From Pratylenchus scribneri (Eukaryota; Nematoda; Chromadorea; Rhabditida; Pratylenchidae): a stretch of DNA of 64,000 bases. The position numbers and the translations under genes are program-made. Where the stretch lies: the NCBI GenBank assembly GCA_030063045.1, contig JAQSEB010000010.1, positions 2,535,501-2,599,500 on the forward strand, written 5' to 3'. The notes beneath the pieces are model-generated. The model was not told where the DNA came from. It did not search any database and saw only the letters and a list, made by a program, of their open reading frames with translations. Shown here piece after piece: positions 34,366-46,843 of the stretch; position 1 is the first letter of the stretch; each line of letters opens with the position of its first letter.

Positions 34366-37300
34366 CTTATTATTTGTGAATAAAATTTGTTCAATTCTTT
34401 AAACACGTTCTCCTGCAAATATTATCTAAATTTGTAATAAATTGCTTTAAATTAAAACCTGTACCAATCGGAAAATATAAAAATAATGACATTAAGATTC
34501 GAATTTCATGTCGAAATGTTGTTTGTAAGTCAGCATATTTATGGCTGGCTTATTAAAAACGGATAATCTTTGAAAATGTAGGGGTATCCACTCAATTAGA
34601 ATGAAATCAAAATTTTTATTTCCTTCAAAATTTGACTTTGTTTGATTGCATTAACTTCTGATGGCAAAAAGGAAAACATTTTGGCCATAAATTCCACTCC
34701 AAAAAGCATCAAAACAATTTTAAATTTGTTGCCAACTCAAAAAATATGCCTGCCTATTTTCTCCTTCATTTTGAATTTTGATGATGACGATTTTTCGGGG
34801 GAAATAAAAAATGCAAATATATATTCCCCCCCCCCCCCCACCTTTAGTGTAGCACTGAAAATTGGGGTCGTTCATTTCAGGCACAAGAAATGTCCCTCAA
34901 AAATGCTCCATATTTTTGGCGCCCGAGGCATTGGTGCGCCGTCTCCCTCTCGCCAGAGGGCCAAGGGCGTTAATCCCGTGGCCGCCTTTCCCCCCTTTCG
35001 ACCTATGGCCCCCTCCCAATTGTGTGAATGCCCCCAGGCGCTCCTTTTGACTGAATGGCGGGGGATTTGGGCCAAATCCCCACATTTCTTCCCTGCTTTT
35101 CTGTCTTGCGCCAAAATGCAGCATTTGGTTTGTGCCGATTTTGTGTTTGTTGCTTCTCCGGAAGGACATGACTTTCGGCATTTCCTCCAAGTTTCCCTCA
35201 TCATTGATTCCAAAATAATTCAGACAATCCTCAACACATTCTAGCTTGATTGGCACAATCTAAATTGGGGAAGGGGAACTAAGGAAATAGACTCACTAGA
35301 TTAACAATCACAATGATTAATCAAAAAGTGGATGGAAAATATAGCCAATTTCCTTTCTATGGACCAACCAAAATAATTCTTCCATTCCAAATAAATTAAG
35401 GGCATTGCTTTAGATGTATCGAATGATCACGAAAATAGTGCCATCCATTGTCAATCTATTTTCACTTAATTATTGCGCATCCCTTCGCCATCATATTACC
35501 CTTCTCCTTCGGTTGATCCACTTCATTTTCCATTCCTTTTTGTTATTTTTGGCCAAATCCGCCTATCATCATCATGAAGTCAGCCGCCATCGCCCTCAAA
35601 TCCAATCAATCATATTCCTCCTCGAGGCGATGGGTGGCGTCAAAAGCAGCCATCTTTTGGTGGATAAAATCGATCAAATCCCCCCACCGGTTGATTTGGA
35701 AGTTGGCTGCCACTCAATTCCTCCAAAAAAATGGCCACAGCGGCAGAAGGTGGCCAAAGTGTGTTTATTTTTTTAAACCGTTGGAATGCCCTCAACCCAA
35801 ATCCAATCCAAGATGGCCAAAAAGGGAGGTAATGATTTTGCCCATTGCAAATGTTTTTGTGCAGCCAAAATCCAATGTGGCCAGAGAATGGATCAATTTT
35901 CAGCAGCCATCATATAAAACCTTTCAAAAATCGAATATGTATGGCCAAAAGGAATGGATTAGGCCGGGTCAGATCCAATTTCCTGAGGACAATAAAAAAA
36001 ATTCCTAAAATTTTATTTCCAAAATCGTTCAAAATTGGATCATTCCACATCTCCTTTTACTAAATTTTATATTTTCCGTCATATAAATCAAAATATTTTT
36101 ATTATTGAATTCGCCACCTTTAAAAGGCGTCAATAAATGGGAAGAAAATGCAGTCAGGCAAAAAAAGGCCCTATATTTCCCCTCCAGCATTCCTCCTGGT
36201 TTTGGCACTTTTGCAAGGAAAATGCCACCAAACATATAATGTTCCTTTTATTGTGCCTTTTGTCCACATTGAATAATCGACCAAAATACATATATTCAAC
36301 GTTATTCCAATTCATTGGATCAAAAAATTATAATAAAAGGCAATCCAATCATAAGCTGAATCTATTTTCAAAACATTGCCTCCAAAAATGGCCATTAATT
36401 CTTGACGAATCAAAGCATAAACAATTAGCATTTATTAATGGCAATGAATTGGGATTCGGAGCGACCCCCCCCCCTCCCCCCCCCCCCCCCCCCTACAGAA
36501 CAACACCCAAATCAATCAAAATTATCATAATTAATTAATTGAGCATTGTTCGGATATCCACGACCATTGGTTTAAATTAAATTTAATCCAAAAGATAATT
36601 TCACTTTTCAAATCGCCAACCATCTTTTTGGAGGTAGGACAAAGTTCCAGATGGACTTTCCCTTTTTATTTAAAAGAATTTCTTTCACAATTCATCGCGC
36701 GGCATTCAATGCACCTTTATTTGATGGCCCATCGGCGGAAAAGCTGTTGGCAGTTTAATTAAAAAATTTCACCATCCTCCCTCTTTAAACCAAATATTTA
36801 TTCTGTGAAGGGTCCTTAATTTGGATTGCCTCAGGCAAAGGATGAATGCAGGGCAATTGGGGTCCACTTCAAAAATTTGTTGGCAAACTCTTAAAAATTT
36901 TTGGAATAAATGTGGCCTCTTCAGCCAATTCAAATCTATGGCCAATTTCTATTATTCGCCGAGATTTTTCGAGAATTGGGCAAAATTTTAATGAATATAG
37001 CACTCAAAAATTGGATTTTTTCATCAGAATTTTCCGTACCAAAAATGAATCCTCTCTTCAACAATAGGGTTATGGTTTTTCCCTTTTCAGTCAATCATAT
37101 TTGAAGGCCACAACGTAAATCAAAACATTGTTAGCCTAGCCAAATATTTTGCCATTTGGCCAATTTGCCTTTATTCTTCCAGCTTTTATTATTTAACCCA
37201 ATCCTTATTAATTCTAATAAAAACTGACATTCTAAGGACACCTAATCAGTTAAATCTGTGAATTTTGCCATTGTTTTATTTGCCATTTTGCAATTGTTTT

Positions 37301-37479
37301 CAACTACATCTAAAATTGCAGCAAAATTTGATATTTTTCTAGACACAACAAATTCCTCAACAATTCCAAACAAATTCATTCAATTAATATTTATTGTTTT
37401 TTGATATGCCACCTCAGCCCATTCCACATTGGCACCAACAAAATCCTCCAAAAGGAATAAATTTGTGTTGGCGGCGGCG
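34366..37479. other. Intergenic sequence with a GC-rich island and homopolymer tracts
   Basis: A GC-richer island (about 34880-35210) leaves several frames open on both strands at once, which looks like composition rather than coding. Poly-C tracts occur at 34826-34839 and 36465-36493. An ATG-led 144-codon frame at 35574-36008 has no recognisable domain and no clear codon bias. No gene is supported, though a first exon or regulatory region of the downstream channel gene could lie here. Confidence 0.35.
36465..36493 (+). repeat. Poly-C tract (C10, T, C18)
   Basis: Ten C residues, one T and eighteen C residues in intergenic sequence. A C14 run lies 1.6 kb upstream at 34826-34839. Confidence 0.95.
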
Positions 37480-40400
37480 ATGAGAAGGTTGAATGGTGCC
37501 TTTGAAAGGGAAAACAACAAAAGAACACATCCAAATCAAAAGCCACCCCCGCCAATTGATCTCACCGCCCACAAAAAGTTGGGCCTAAATCAGAAGAGAA
37601 AGCATCGCTCAAGCCTCAAATCCATTCAACCATTCCATTTTGTCCCATTCCACCTCATTCCCCTTTTAATTCTTGCTATGTCCCCCAAATTCGTTGAATC
37701 GACATTTTCGTCCTCTGATGCCGAAAAAATTGCCTCAACATCAGCAACGACAATGGAATCGTCAACGCGTTCGAAACCGGATGAATGCCTAAAATGTGAT
37801 TTACGTTCCTCCTATTGTAAAAAATGGGCGGATGATGGCAATGGCAATGGAAGAGGGCGAGTGACTTGTGAATGTCGACAAGTGATTTATTTTAAATTCC
37901 TCAATTGAATAATTGGAAAATGCCAAAAATTTTTCAGGGTTTTCAACGCTCAAAAACGTCGGGTCATTGTGTGATGATTCGGACGCCCTCCTCCCCTTCG
38001 GCACAATCCAGTCGTTACGGTGATTATGGTCATCGAATGGAACAACAACAACAGCCGCACGAAACACCATCTGCTTTGGAATCACTTTCACAAATTCAGG
38101 TCGAATATTTAATTTAATAAAAAATTCAATTCTAATTGTAGGATAATTTAAACAGCATTTTGTCCATATTCATTTAAATTAATAGCCCCTTTTCCAGTCA
38201 ATTGCCAGTTTGTTGAATTATGAAGAGGATGAGGACGACCAACAATGTATTCTGGGGCAAGCTGAAAAGCATGCAACCAGGTAGAGGCAAAATATGGAAT
38301 AATCATTGGAACATTTTTTTGAAGGATCCTTACGGACTTGCTGAAAAGATATGATCGAAATTTGGTGCCATCAATCAAAGGGGTGGACGTTGAAATTGAA
38401 TTGCTCATTCAGAAGGTATATGAATCCTTCCATTCTTCCTAATAAAGGCAAAATCAATCCCATTTGATCCATTCCATTTCAAATTCCATTTCTCGACTAA
38501 ATTTTTTTCCCATTTCAGGTCAGTGAACTCAATGAATTGTTGGCTTCTTCCAAAATGGACATTATGCTATCACAAATTTGGCACGATCCTGGCCTCAATT
38601 TCGAGGTGATTTATTTTTAATATTTAAAAAAATAAAATATTCCCAACATTTTCAGCAAGAAGAGGGCGCCCAATGCCTTACAAATTTGTCACTCTCATAT
38701 CGGATGGTATAAATATTATTTAAAATTTAGGGATTCATTTTAATTAATCCAAAAATATGGCTAAAAAAGGGAATTAAGAATTTATAGAGTATGTTCTTTC
38801 GGAGAAATTGTCCATAAAAATGTGTTTTTCTTTGTGTTTTTGTGAAATAGGCGAATTAATTGTTTGGAGAAAGAGGCGGAATCATAATGAAATACAACAA
38901 ACTTCCGGAAACACAAATCTAACCAATGAAATACAAATCTAATCGGATGAAACACAACTCTTTCCGGAAAACACAAAACCGAATGAACACAATCTAACCG
39001 GAAAACACAAATCTTTCCGGAATGAATCACAATCTAACCGGAAAACACAAATCTTTCTGGAATGAAACACAATCTAACCGGAAAACACAAATCTTTCCGG
39101 AATGAAACACAATCTAACCCGGAAAACACAATTCTTTCCGGAATGAAACACAATCTAACCCGGAAAACACAATTCTTTCCGGAATGAAACACATTTACAA
39201 TCATCGAAAACACATTCCGGAAATATCGTATTCATTCTCTATGTAATCAAATCAATTTTATCTTTTACTATTTATATTCATCTTCTTTTTTTACATTTTT
39301 TCGATATTCAATTGTTGAATACACTAATATTGCAAGGAATTTGTGGAAATATATTGCAAATTTTTACATTTAATAATCAAATTAAATACCAAAAATCACT
39401 TTCCTTATTCATTAATTAACAATTAACAAATCCATAATTTTGTCCCATTTCCCAGGTGGATAACATTTGGATCCCGAATGTTTGCCTTGTCAATTCCAAA
39501 TCTTCGTCCATCCATTCATCGCCAACACCGAATATTTTCTTGGGTTTGCCATCGAATATGTCCACAGAATATTCCCCTTCTCCTCCCTAATTTTCAGCAA
39601 TTTTTCCGAATGGCACAGTTTGGCTCAACTATAGGTGTTTTTTTGGTCATTTATACAATATTTCTCACCATTCCAATTTGTCACTCATAGGATTGCCGTG
39701 GAATCGCCGTGCGATTTTGAATTCACCACATTCCCAGTCAGTTTAAATATATAGAATTCATGTGGAATTAGGAATTTGATATCGCCTATACATTACCTGG
39801 ATTGAAAAATATTAAAATTAATAATTTCGGACAGACAAGTAAAAATTTATCAATTTTATTGCTATTTATTGCCATAAATTCCTAAATTTTCTAAATACGA
39901 TAGAATTTCCTCGAAGATATCATTTCCTTTCCCTTCAATCATAAATTCCCTTCGGCATATTCATTAATTAAAGATGGATCGTGTGGAATGCACCACCGTA
40001 TTCGAAAGTTATTCCTTCAATGTGGGCAAAGTTCGGCTGCATTGGAAGCGTCAAGGTGTTCCGGTGGAATTAATTGCCAATGTATCAATTTGGAAAAGGG
40101 GATTAATTAATTATTAATAATGACCCAATTCAAGGTCACATTGCCGGATTTCCATCTTTCCCATTATCTCTATGAGAAGGTTATTTTGGGAATAATATTC
40201 CTCAAAATATGAATTTAATTTGCAGGCCACATTTCAATATCCAGCAGGCGTTTGGGATCAGGTTAGCAAAGATATTGTCATCCTTTTTAAATATATTTAT
40301 TAATTATATTTAAAATCAGTTTGAAATTAGCAAAAATACAATATTAATATTCTCTCCCCCAATTTTAAGTTGAACATCAAAATCTATTTTCGGCGTGCCT

Positions 40401-41961
40401 ATGGCTTCTATATTTTGCAAATTTATTTGCCCACATATTGTATGGTGCTGATTTCGTGGATTTCATTTTGGCTGGATCGAAAGTCGTTGCCTGCCAGGTT
40501 CATTTCCCCAAAATTGACTCCTCCATCGATTTGATTTAAAGGGTTACTTTGGGCGTTTCGTCGATATTGGCATTGACAATGCAATATGCAAATGTGGCCA
40601 GAAGTTTACCAAAAGTATTGGGGAATTTCATTTTCGTTCATTCCTCATTCCCATAGGTAAGCTACATCAAAGGTGTTGATTTGTTCATGATGGGCTGTGT
40701 GGCATACATTTTCCTGTCCATTGTTGAATTGGCCATGGTCGGCATTTTGGAGAAAGTCTGTTTTCTTTTGAACCGAAAATTATATCCAAACTTTTGTCAG
40801 GAGGCGAATGCGGCATCGGCCCGAATGAATGCGGAAGAGGATGAAGGGGATGATGGCAATTTGAGCAGGAAAGCCACAATTGGCAGCATGTTCGGGCGAC
40901 GACCATTCCAACGGCCGTTTGCCAGCAGTGGTACAACCGTGAGTTTTGATTAAAGAATATTGTAAGGAAATACTCTGTACTGTATGTATTAAAAAATGCC
41001 AATCAAAGATATCAAAGGATATAAATTCAGATGGAAATGCTCCATTTTGGAGCCGTTTAAAATAAATGAAAGAGACAAACAATTCTGATGATTTTTATAT
41101 TATATTTTAAAGAGCAGACTTTCGGACATCTTATAATATTAATTTTATTTAATTTGATTATTATAAAAGGCGCCAAATTGGTCCAATGCAAAATTATGCT
41201 GTTCCCAATTCAGAAGAATATATTTACCTAATCAAAAATGATGCCCAAATTCAATGTTTATAGCATCGTTTACGCCGAATGGATTCTAATACGGCAATTG
41301 TAGCCTCTGCCACTCCAGCCGCTCCTGGCTCGTCGGATTGGCAAAAACATTTGCGCATTTCCCGTTCCGATAATCATGGGGAAATGGCAGCCGCATTGAT
41401 GGGCAGTGGCGGAAGTGGCGGCGATGGAATGGCCAATAATAACAGCAACAGTGGGGATCCAAAGTGAATTAAATGGAACATTATTTTACATTTATTTTTG
41501 CTCATATTTATTTTTATAGTTCGCCCGGCGGCCAATTGTCGCCGCCTCCAGCCTATCGAGGCTCCGTCCCTGGATTGGCTAGGTCCCTTTTTCATGTTGA
41601 ATTTGTGAATATTCCAATATCTATATAGGAATCCGGGATCACCGTCCGGTTTGGACCAGTCGGCGGCTGCTGCATTTGTTGCCCGCACTTGGATGCAAAG
41701 GGCAATGTCCGGAAGAAGGAGGCGGACCCAACAAAAAGTGGTCACCCCAAAATTGTTCAGCAAATGGACCGGCGAGGATTTGGACAGGTGAAAAAATGGA
41801 TGGCTAATTCTCATAATTTTTTGCCATTTTGTAGATTTTGCCAAAAATTCTTCCCCATCACATTTGGCCTCTTCAATTTGGTTTATTGGATGGTCAATTC
41901 ACATTATCATATTTTTATATTTAAATTTTTTCAGTATTATACAGCCAGGGCTCAAGATTGA
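37480..41961 (+). CDS. Cys-loop ligand-gated anion channel subunit
   Basis: This family forms pentameric neurotransmitter-gated chloride channels in nerve and muscle membranes. After a basic N-terminus and a hydrophobic stretch (PFHFVPFHLIPLLILAM), the extracellular domain has the ILTDLLKRYDRNLVPS opening and loop motifs IWHDPGL and VDNIWIPNV. It continues with IFPNGTVWLNYR and a complete Cys-loop, CDFEFTTFPMDRVEC, with 13 residues between cysteines. The membrane domain follows: M1 (FYILQIYLPTYCMVLISWISFWLDRK), then the anion-selectivity signature PARVTLGVSSILALTMQ of M2, then VSYIKGVDLFMM and M3. After a long Gly/Ser/Asn-rich loop, M4 ends YWMYYTARAQD. Start ATG 37480 is the first in frame, but an upstream exon is possible. 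The ligand (GABA, glutamate or amine) cannot be read from the sequence. An intron at 38708-39456 contains minisatellite copy 3. Confidence 0.9.
38766..39310. mobile_element. Minisatellite-carrying repeat element, copy 3 (intronic)
   Basis: The left flank carries tccataaaaatgtgtttttc, as in copy 1. The core (about 38930-39195) has about six 40-41-bp units with the same ggaaaacacaaatctttccg motif, several of them decayed. The right flank shares tttttttacattttttcgat with the other copies. The outer inverted repeats are weaker than in copies 1 and 2. It sits in an intron of the channel gene. Confidence 0.6.
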
Positions 41962-44220
41962 TTGACATTGGCACATTCCATTCATTCATTATTATTTTTT
42001 GCCGCCTTCTTTTCACGATCCAAAAATGTACAATTCCAGAGCAAATGCAACACATTTTTCGGGCACTTTTATGTGTGAAAATGACCTCAAGGCAACAATT
42101 CACTCAAATTTTATATTCCTTTTTTTATTTTGTTGCCATAAATTTTGAATAAATTTTGTAAACATTTATTAAAGAATAATTTATTCAGTCAAGCATCTAA
42201 CTTTTTAAGTTCCCAATTCCCATTATTCATGATTAAAAGAGCGTGAATAAATTTAAAGTAAAATGTAAATTAAAAATAATGAAAAATTAATGGATTGGTC
42301 AACCATTGATGAAATGGAAAAAGGATGGTCGACTGGCTAATTTGGTCAAAAAAGAATTCGAAAAAGTTCATTTTAGTACAAAACTTCATTCCCCTTTATT
42401 TTTGCTTTTCCCATTTTCTCGTTCCGGCTGTCTGCTTCTCTCGACTAAAATGGCCGGCTTCCTCTCATTTTGGCCAACAATGTGAATGAATTCCGTCAGC
42501 AGAAATGCCATAAATATAAAGCAGAATTGGCCATACCCCTTTCCAATACTTCCAATGTGCCAGCCCTCTCTCCCCTTCCTCCTCTTCCATTCCGCAAAAT
42601 AGCAGCTGTGCCCCACCCCAAAACCCTCCATTTCCCCTCATTTTGTGCCCAATAGATTCACCTCACCCGGACAACAAAACGCACAAATTGGTTTTGTGCC
42701 CAGCAGAGATGGCGCCAAAACCAAATAATCTCTGCCGCCCACCAAAATCAAAGAGTGTTACAAAAATTGGTCAAATGCAAAAAAAATGATCTTATTAATT
42801 TGCGTGGCGAAAACCTTAATCTATTAAAACAACCCTGGAGGCTATTCATTAGGTCCAAATAAATGCTAAATTGAATTACAATTAAATTGAATATTTTCTT
42901 TTATTGCCATTTAACATCATAAATTTGTGGCAAATATTTGTAAAAATTTTCCTCGCCCCACCATTTTTTGAATACCTTAAATTTGTGCCCAAAATGAATA
43001 ATAACCGCCTGATTATTTTTTGGCTCACCCAAAAAAAAGCTGACTAATTTGGCATCCAATTAATGCGTCCATTTTAATCCCAACAATGTTCTTTATACTT
43101 TTGAACATAAAAAAGTATTAAAATTCATTTGACCAAATTTTTTAAGGCTTATTAGTAAAATAAAATAGATTTCCAGTATTTTGGAATTTTAAGAAACCAA
43201 TTTTACATTTTCTATCCTTTAATTTTACCATTCCCTCTTTGCCTGTCAAATTTCCTTTTGGCCACATCCGACATTACCAGATTTAAGGAAATATTGGAAA
43301 AGTTTGAAAAAGGGGAAATGAGTTCGACCAAAATTTGGGGGAAATGAATAGTGGCGGATTGTTTTTGTGGGCCCATTCTTCAATGAATTGAATATTTGTG
43401 CGGCCAAAATGCCAAAGATAAATCCAATCCTCCTGTCTCGCCGCTCTTCCCACCTCCGGGTGCCTTGTTTGCCGGCATGGGGGACTTCTTTTTGTCCCCG
43501 GAAATGACAAAAATCGATATGCGGCTTGGCCAAAGGAAAGAGGAGAAAAATGGCCAAACCAAAAGATGGACACGGCCATCGGCATTGCAAAAGAAAGGGA
43601 GGAAAAACGGTGCGAGAATTGGCCAGCAAAAGACGCGGCCAAAATTTTTTGCACTTTTTTTGTTCCAAAATGTGGGAACAAATTTTGTTGTTTCACAAAA
43701 AAATTTTGAATATTTCCCATCCTTCCACACAGTTTTCATACAAATTTTATTACAAAATAAGTAATTCAATTTTAATAAATTGTTGGCAATTTTCATCAAT
43801 ATTTGTGCCGTTAATTTAATTTCACTTCCTTTTTTTTATTCATTGCCGCCAAATTGTCAATGATTTCACTCTCCACTCATCTTTTTATTTTTAAAAGTGA
43901 ATTTATTGTTTGCAAAATATTTTAATTGGTCTCCATAAACAATTATTGAAGGGATGGCGCAATTTTCATTCAACATTTTTTGGCATGATTCATGGTTTAC
44001 AATTTTTCATAAAAATTCATTGCATTTTCTGCAAATTTTAATTGACTTTAGCCATTCATTGTTTTGAACTTATTGTTAAAATTCAATGCTCATTAATTTA
44101 TTTTATCTTCCTGAATTATTTTTATTACTAATAATATTTTTCAAAAACAATAATAATCCCACTCGAATGCTGTCATAAATCCCAATAAAATATTCAAGTA
44201 AAAAATTTAATGAAATATTT
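41962..44220. other. Intergenic sequence downstream of the channel gene
   Basis: AT-rich spacer. Overlapping frames at 43246-43819 stay open on both strands but show no domain, start context or splice logic. No gene is supported. Confidence 0.35.
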
Positions 44221-44224
44221 TTTA

Positions 44225-44665
44225 TATAAAAAGATAGAGAATTTTCCGCTCTATTAAACCATAATCAAAATCATTAAAATCGGTTTGGATTGAAGCGAGT
44301 TATGAATGCGCAAAATGATGGATTAAATTTGAGAGAAAAGAGAAATGGGAGAATGGATGGTGTTCCCTCAATGCATTTTTGATGGCCGCTGAGCGATCTC
44401 TGCTACAGTACTTTCTCCTTTCCTTCTTATCAACGAATGTGAGCGATTCAATCTCTGTTACCGTACTTTCTCCCCCTTTCCTTAATCAACCAATCAGCAA
44501 TGTGCCCTAAGGCATTATTCAATCCAATGACGATATTCCCTTCCCTTTGTGACAAGCAAATATCTGCATTCTTATTAGATGCTCATAACTCATTAATGGC
44601 TCAATCAATTTTAGTGATCTTGGTATGGTTTGAAAGAGGAGAAAATTCTCTATTTAATGATAAAA
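44225..44665. mobile_element. Palindromic repeat element, family B copy 2
   Basis: Terminal inverted repeats of about 75 bp: the left starts gatagagaattttccgctct and the right, in reverse complement, reads aaatagagaattttctcctc. Both lead into a related ccatancaa(g/a)atcantaaaat core and then gagttatga. Internally, a tctctg-tac-gtactttctcc segment is duplicated (about 44395 and 44452). There is no open frame of note. Confidence 0.7.
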
Positions 44666-44804
44666 TATTTTTAAAAAAATTTTAAATTAATGAGAGAAAT
44701 TGGAGAATTTAGGAAACAAACATTTAGCCAACAGTTCCGTTTTTAATGGTAATAAAATTATTTAAAATAGCGAAAAGATTGTTTTTTTACAGTTCAAAAT
44801 TTTA

Positions 44805-45005
44805 TTCTAGTCCCCAAAACCACATATTCAATTGATAGATTTCGTCGAGACTCATCGTTTGATAATGATATGGCTATATGATTTAAACGGTTTAATGCCC
44901 TTTAATTTTGATCAAACTATGACTAATTATAAACAAATCGATGCGGCTTAATGAGATCTATCGATTGGATATAGCGTTTGGAATCTATGATAAATCATTG
45001 AACTA
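44805..45005. repeat. Palindromic repeat (family E)
   Basis: The left arm contains attgatagatttcgtcgaga followed by ctcatcgtttgata. The right arm, in reverse complement, reads aatcgatagatctcattaag followed by ccgcatcgatttg. Arms of roughly 60 bp diverge by perhaps a quarter. No coding capacity. Confidence 0.5.
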
Positions 45006-46843
45006 CTATAATCTTTTCGTCAAATTAATCTTTTTTTTTTTAAATTGAACTTATTATTTGTGAATTAAATTGGAAAGGTCATTCACTCTAATCCAAATAA
45101 TGAATATTCCCTCATTTTGGCGCAAATATTTTTTTGTCAAATTAGGGTAATATGTAATGTCCCTTCTCCCTTCATACTAATCCCATTTTTCCATTTCATC
45201 TTCGCCTCAATTTTTAATTAGCCAACAACAAAAAAATGTGGTGCCCAACTCCACACCAAAATATACCTATGATGCCTTCCCATTCCCATCCATCCATTTT
45301 GCCCTTTTCCACATATTTTCAGCCGGTCTCCTTTCTTCCAATCGTCCTTGTTCCTCTTTTTTTTCGAAAATATAGAATTTTTAAGTGGCCTACCCAAAGG
45401 AATGGATATAAAATTTCAATCGGGTGCCAATTTCTCATTTTTCAAGCTTTTTCTTCTTCCCCTTCCTTCTTAAATATTCTCTCCACATCCGTATTCTTCC
45501 TTTTGGCCCTCTTTCACCGCATAATTTCCATCAAAGAGCAGAATCCGCGCTTTCCTTTTCACCTTCTTTTGGCCTAGGACCAAAAGATGAAATGGAATTT
45601 GCGGGAATGGGAATAGTCCATTCAATCATCGAATGGGCCATTGACACATTTACAAAAAAAATGAGGGTGGAATAAATTATTCCAAAAGGCCAATCATCCT
45701 CCATAAATCATTCCTCTCCTAAAATAGAAGAATGAGGGGCAAAAGTGTTCAATTCATTTTCATCTTTAAGATTTCTTTCTTCAGGCCCACATTTTCCCTT
45801 TTCATTTTATTAGATGACGTAGAATTTGAAGCAAAAAGGAATTTGTAGGGGGGGATTGTGGGATTCGCGCACAGTTAGCCAATTCCATTTTTGATGGTTT
45901 TGAGCTAACTTTCATGGCATTTTTAAATCCAATTCAATGGACCATTTTATTCCCATTCTTTGCATTCAATTCAATTGGACCATTCTTCTCACTCTGAATT
46001 TGGCACATTTCCCATTCCTCTTGCCAACTCTTTTAATGGCCAAAAATGGAACAAAAACACCAAAATCCCTATCGCTTGATTCCCATTCTTTAATTCCATC
46101 AAAATCATTCATTTTTTATTTCACTTTTATAATCCACATTCCACTTCCATATTTTTAATGCCATTTTTGTTTCCCATATTTTCATGCCAGTAATTCGGAT
46201 GCCAATTTTCCTCCAAATTATGCCAAATTACATTCAATTTTGCTGGCCAATTTCCTCCCTTCTTTTCTTTCCAAAAATTGCAGCCAAATCCCAAATCATA
46301 AAAAAACAATGCCCAAAAACTCCTTTTCTGCAATCATCCGGCACATTTATGGCCAATTCCTTTTTGCTTTTATTCTTTAACCTTTTCCTCCCATTTACCA
46401 AAATTAGACCCAATGCCCCATCCCCTCCTCCAATGCTCAATTTCTTCCCAAAATGGCAATTTTTTTGTTGCCATTTTTAGCCTCCATCCCTTCTAAAAAA
46501 GGCGCATCTTTGGGTGAAGACGCTTCCAAAATTTTGCGCCTTTTTCGGCCATCCAAGCTGCCAATTAAGGTGACGGGGAGGCCATTGTCAAACGTCATTT
46601 TTATTGGGCCAATGGAAGAGGGGAATAAATGGAATTAATTTTTCGATCCTCCTCCCACCATAAAGTTTGGTCCAAAAGTTGTTTGCACATTCAATTTTCG
46701 AAGGCCTCAAATGTTTTTGTTTTTTTTTTTTCAGGAATTTGCAACAAATTCTTTTGGTGAATTTATGTGATTTTCCTTTCTCAAATATTCCACCAATTTT
46801 TCCCTAAAATTAGCCACAATCTTGCCCCAATATTTCCCCCAAA
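45006..46843. other. 5' region of unc-13
   Basis: AT- and C-rich sequence upstream of the first UNC-13 coding exon, with many short TGGCCA-type words. It probably contains the promoter and untranslated leader of the long isoform. No other gene is supported. Confidence 0.35.

Noticed and set aside
35574..36008. 144-codon ATG-led frame, plus strand
   Set aside because: Trp/Lys/Ser-rich sequence from TGG-CCA-type simple words, no domain and no neighbouring exons; not supported as a gene, although chance length is notable.
43246..43819. Overlapping frames of 97-145 codons on both strands
   Set aside because: Four or more frames are open simultaneously without splice signals or recognisable motifs.
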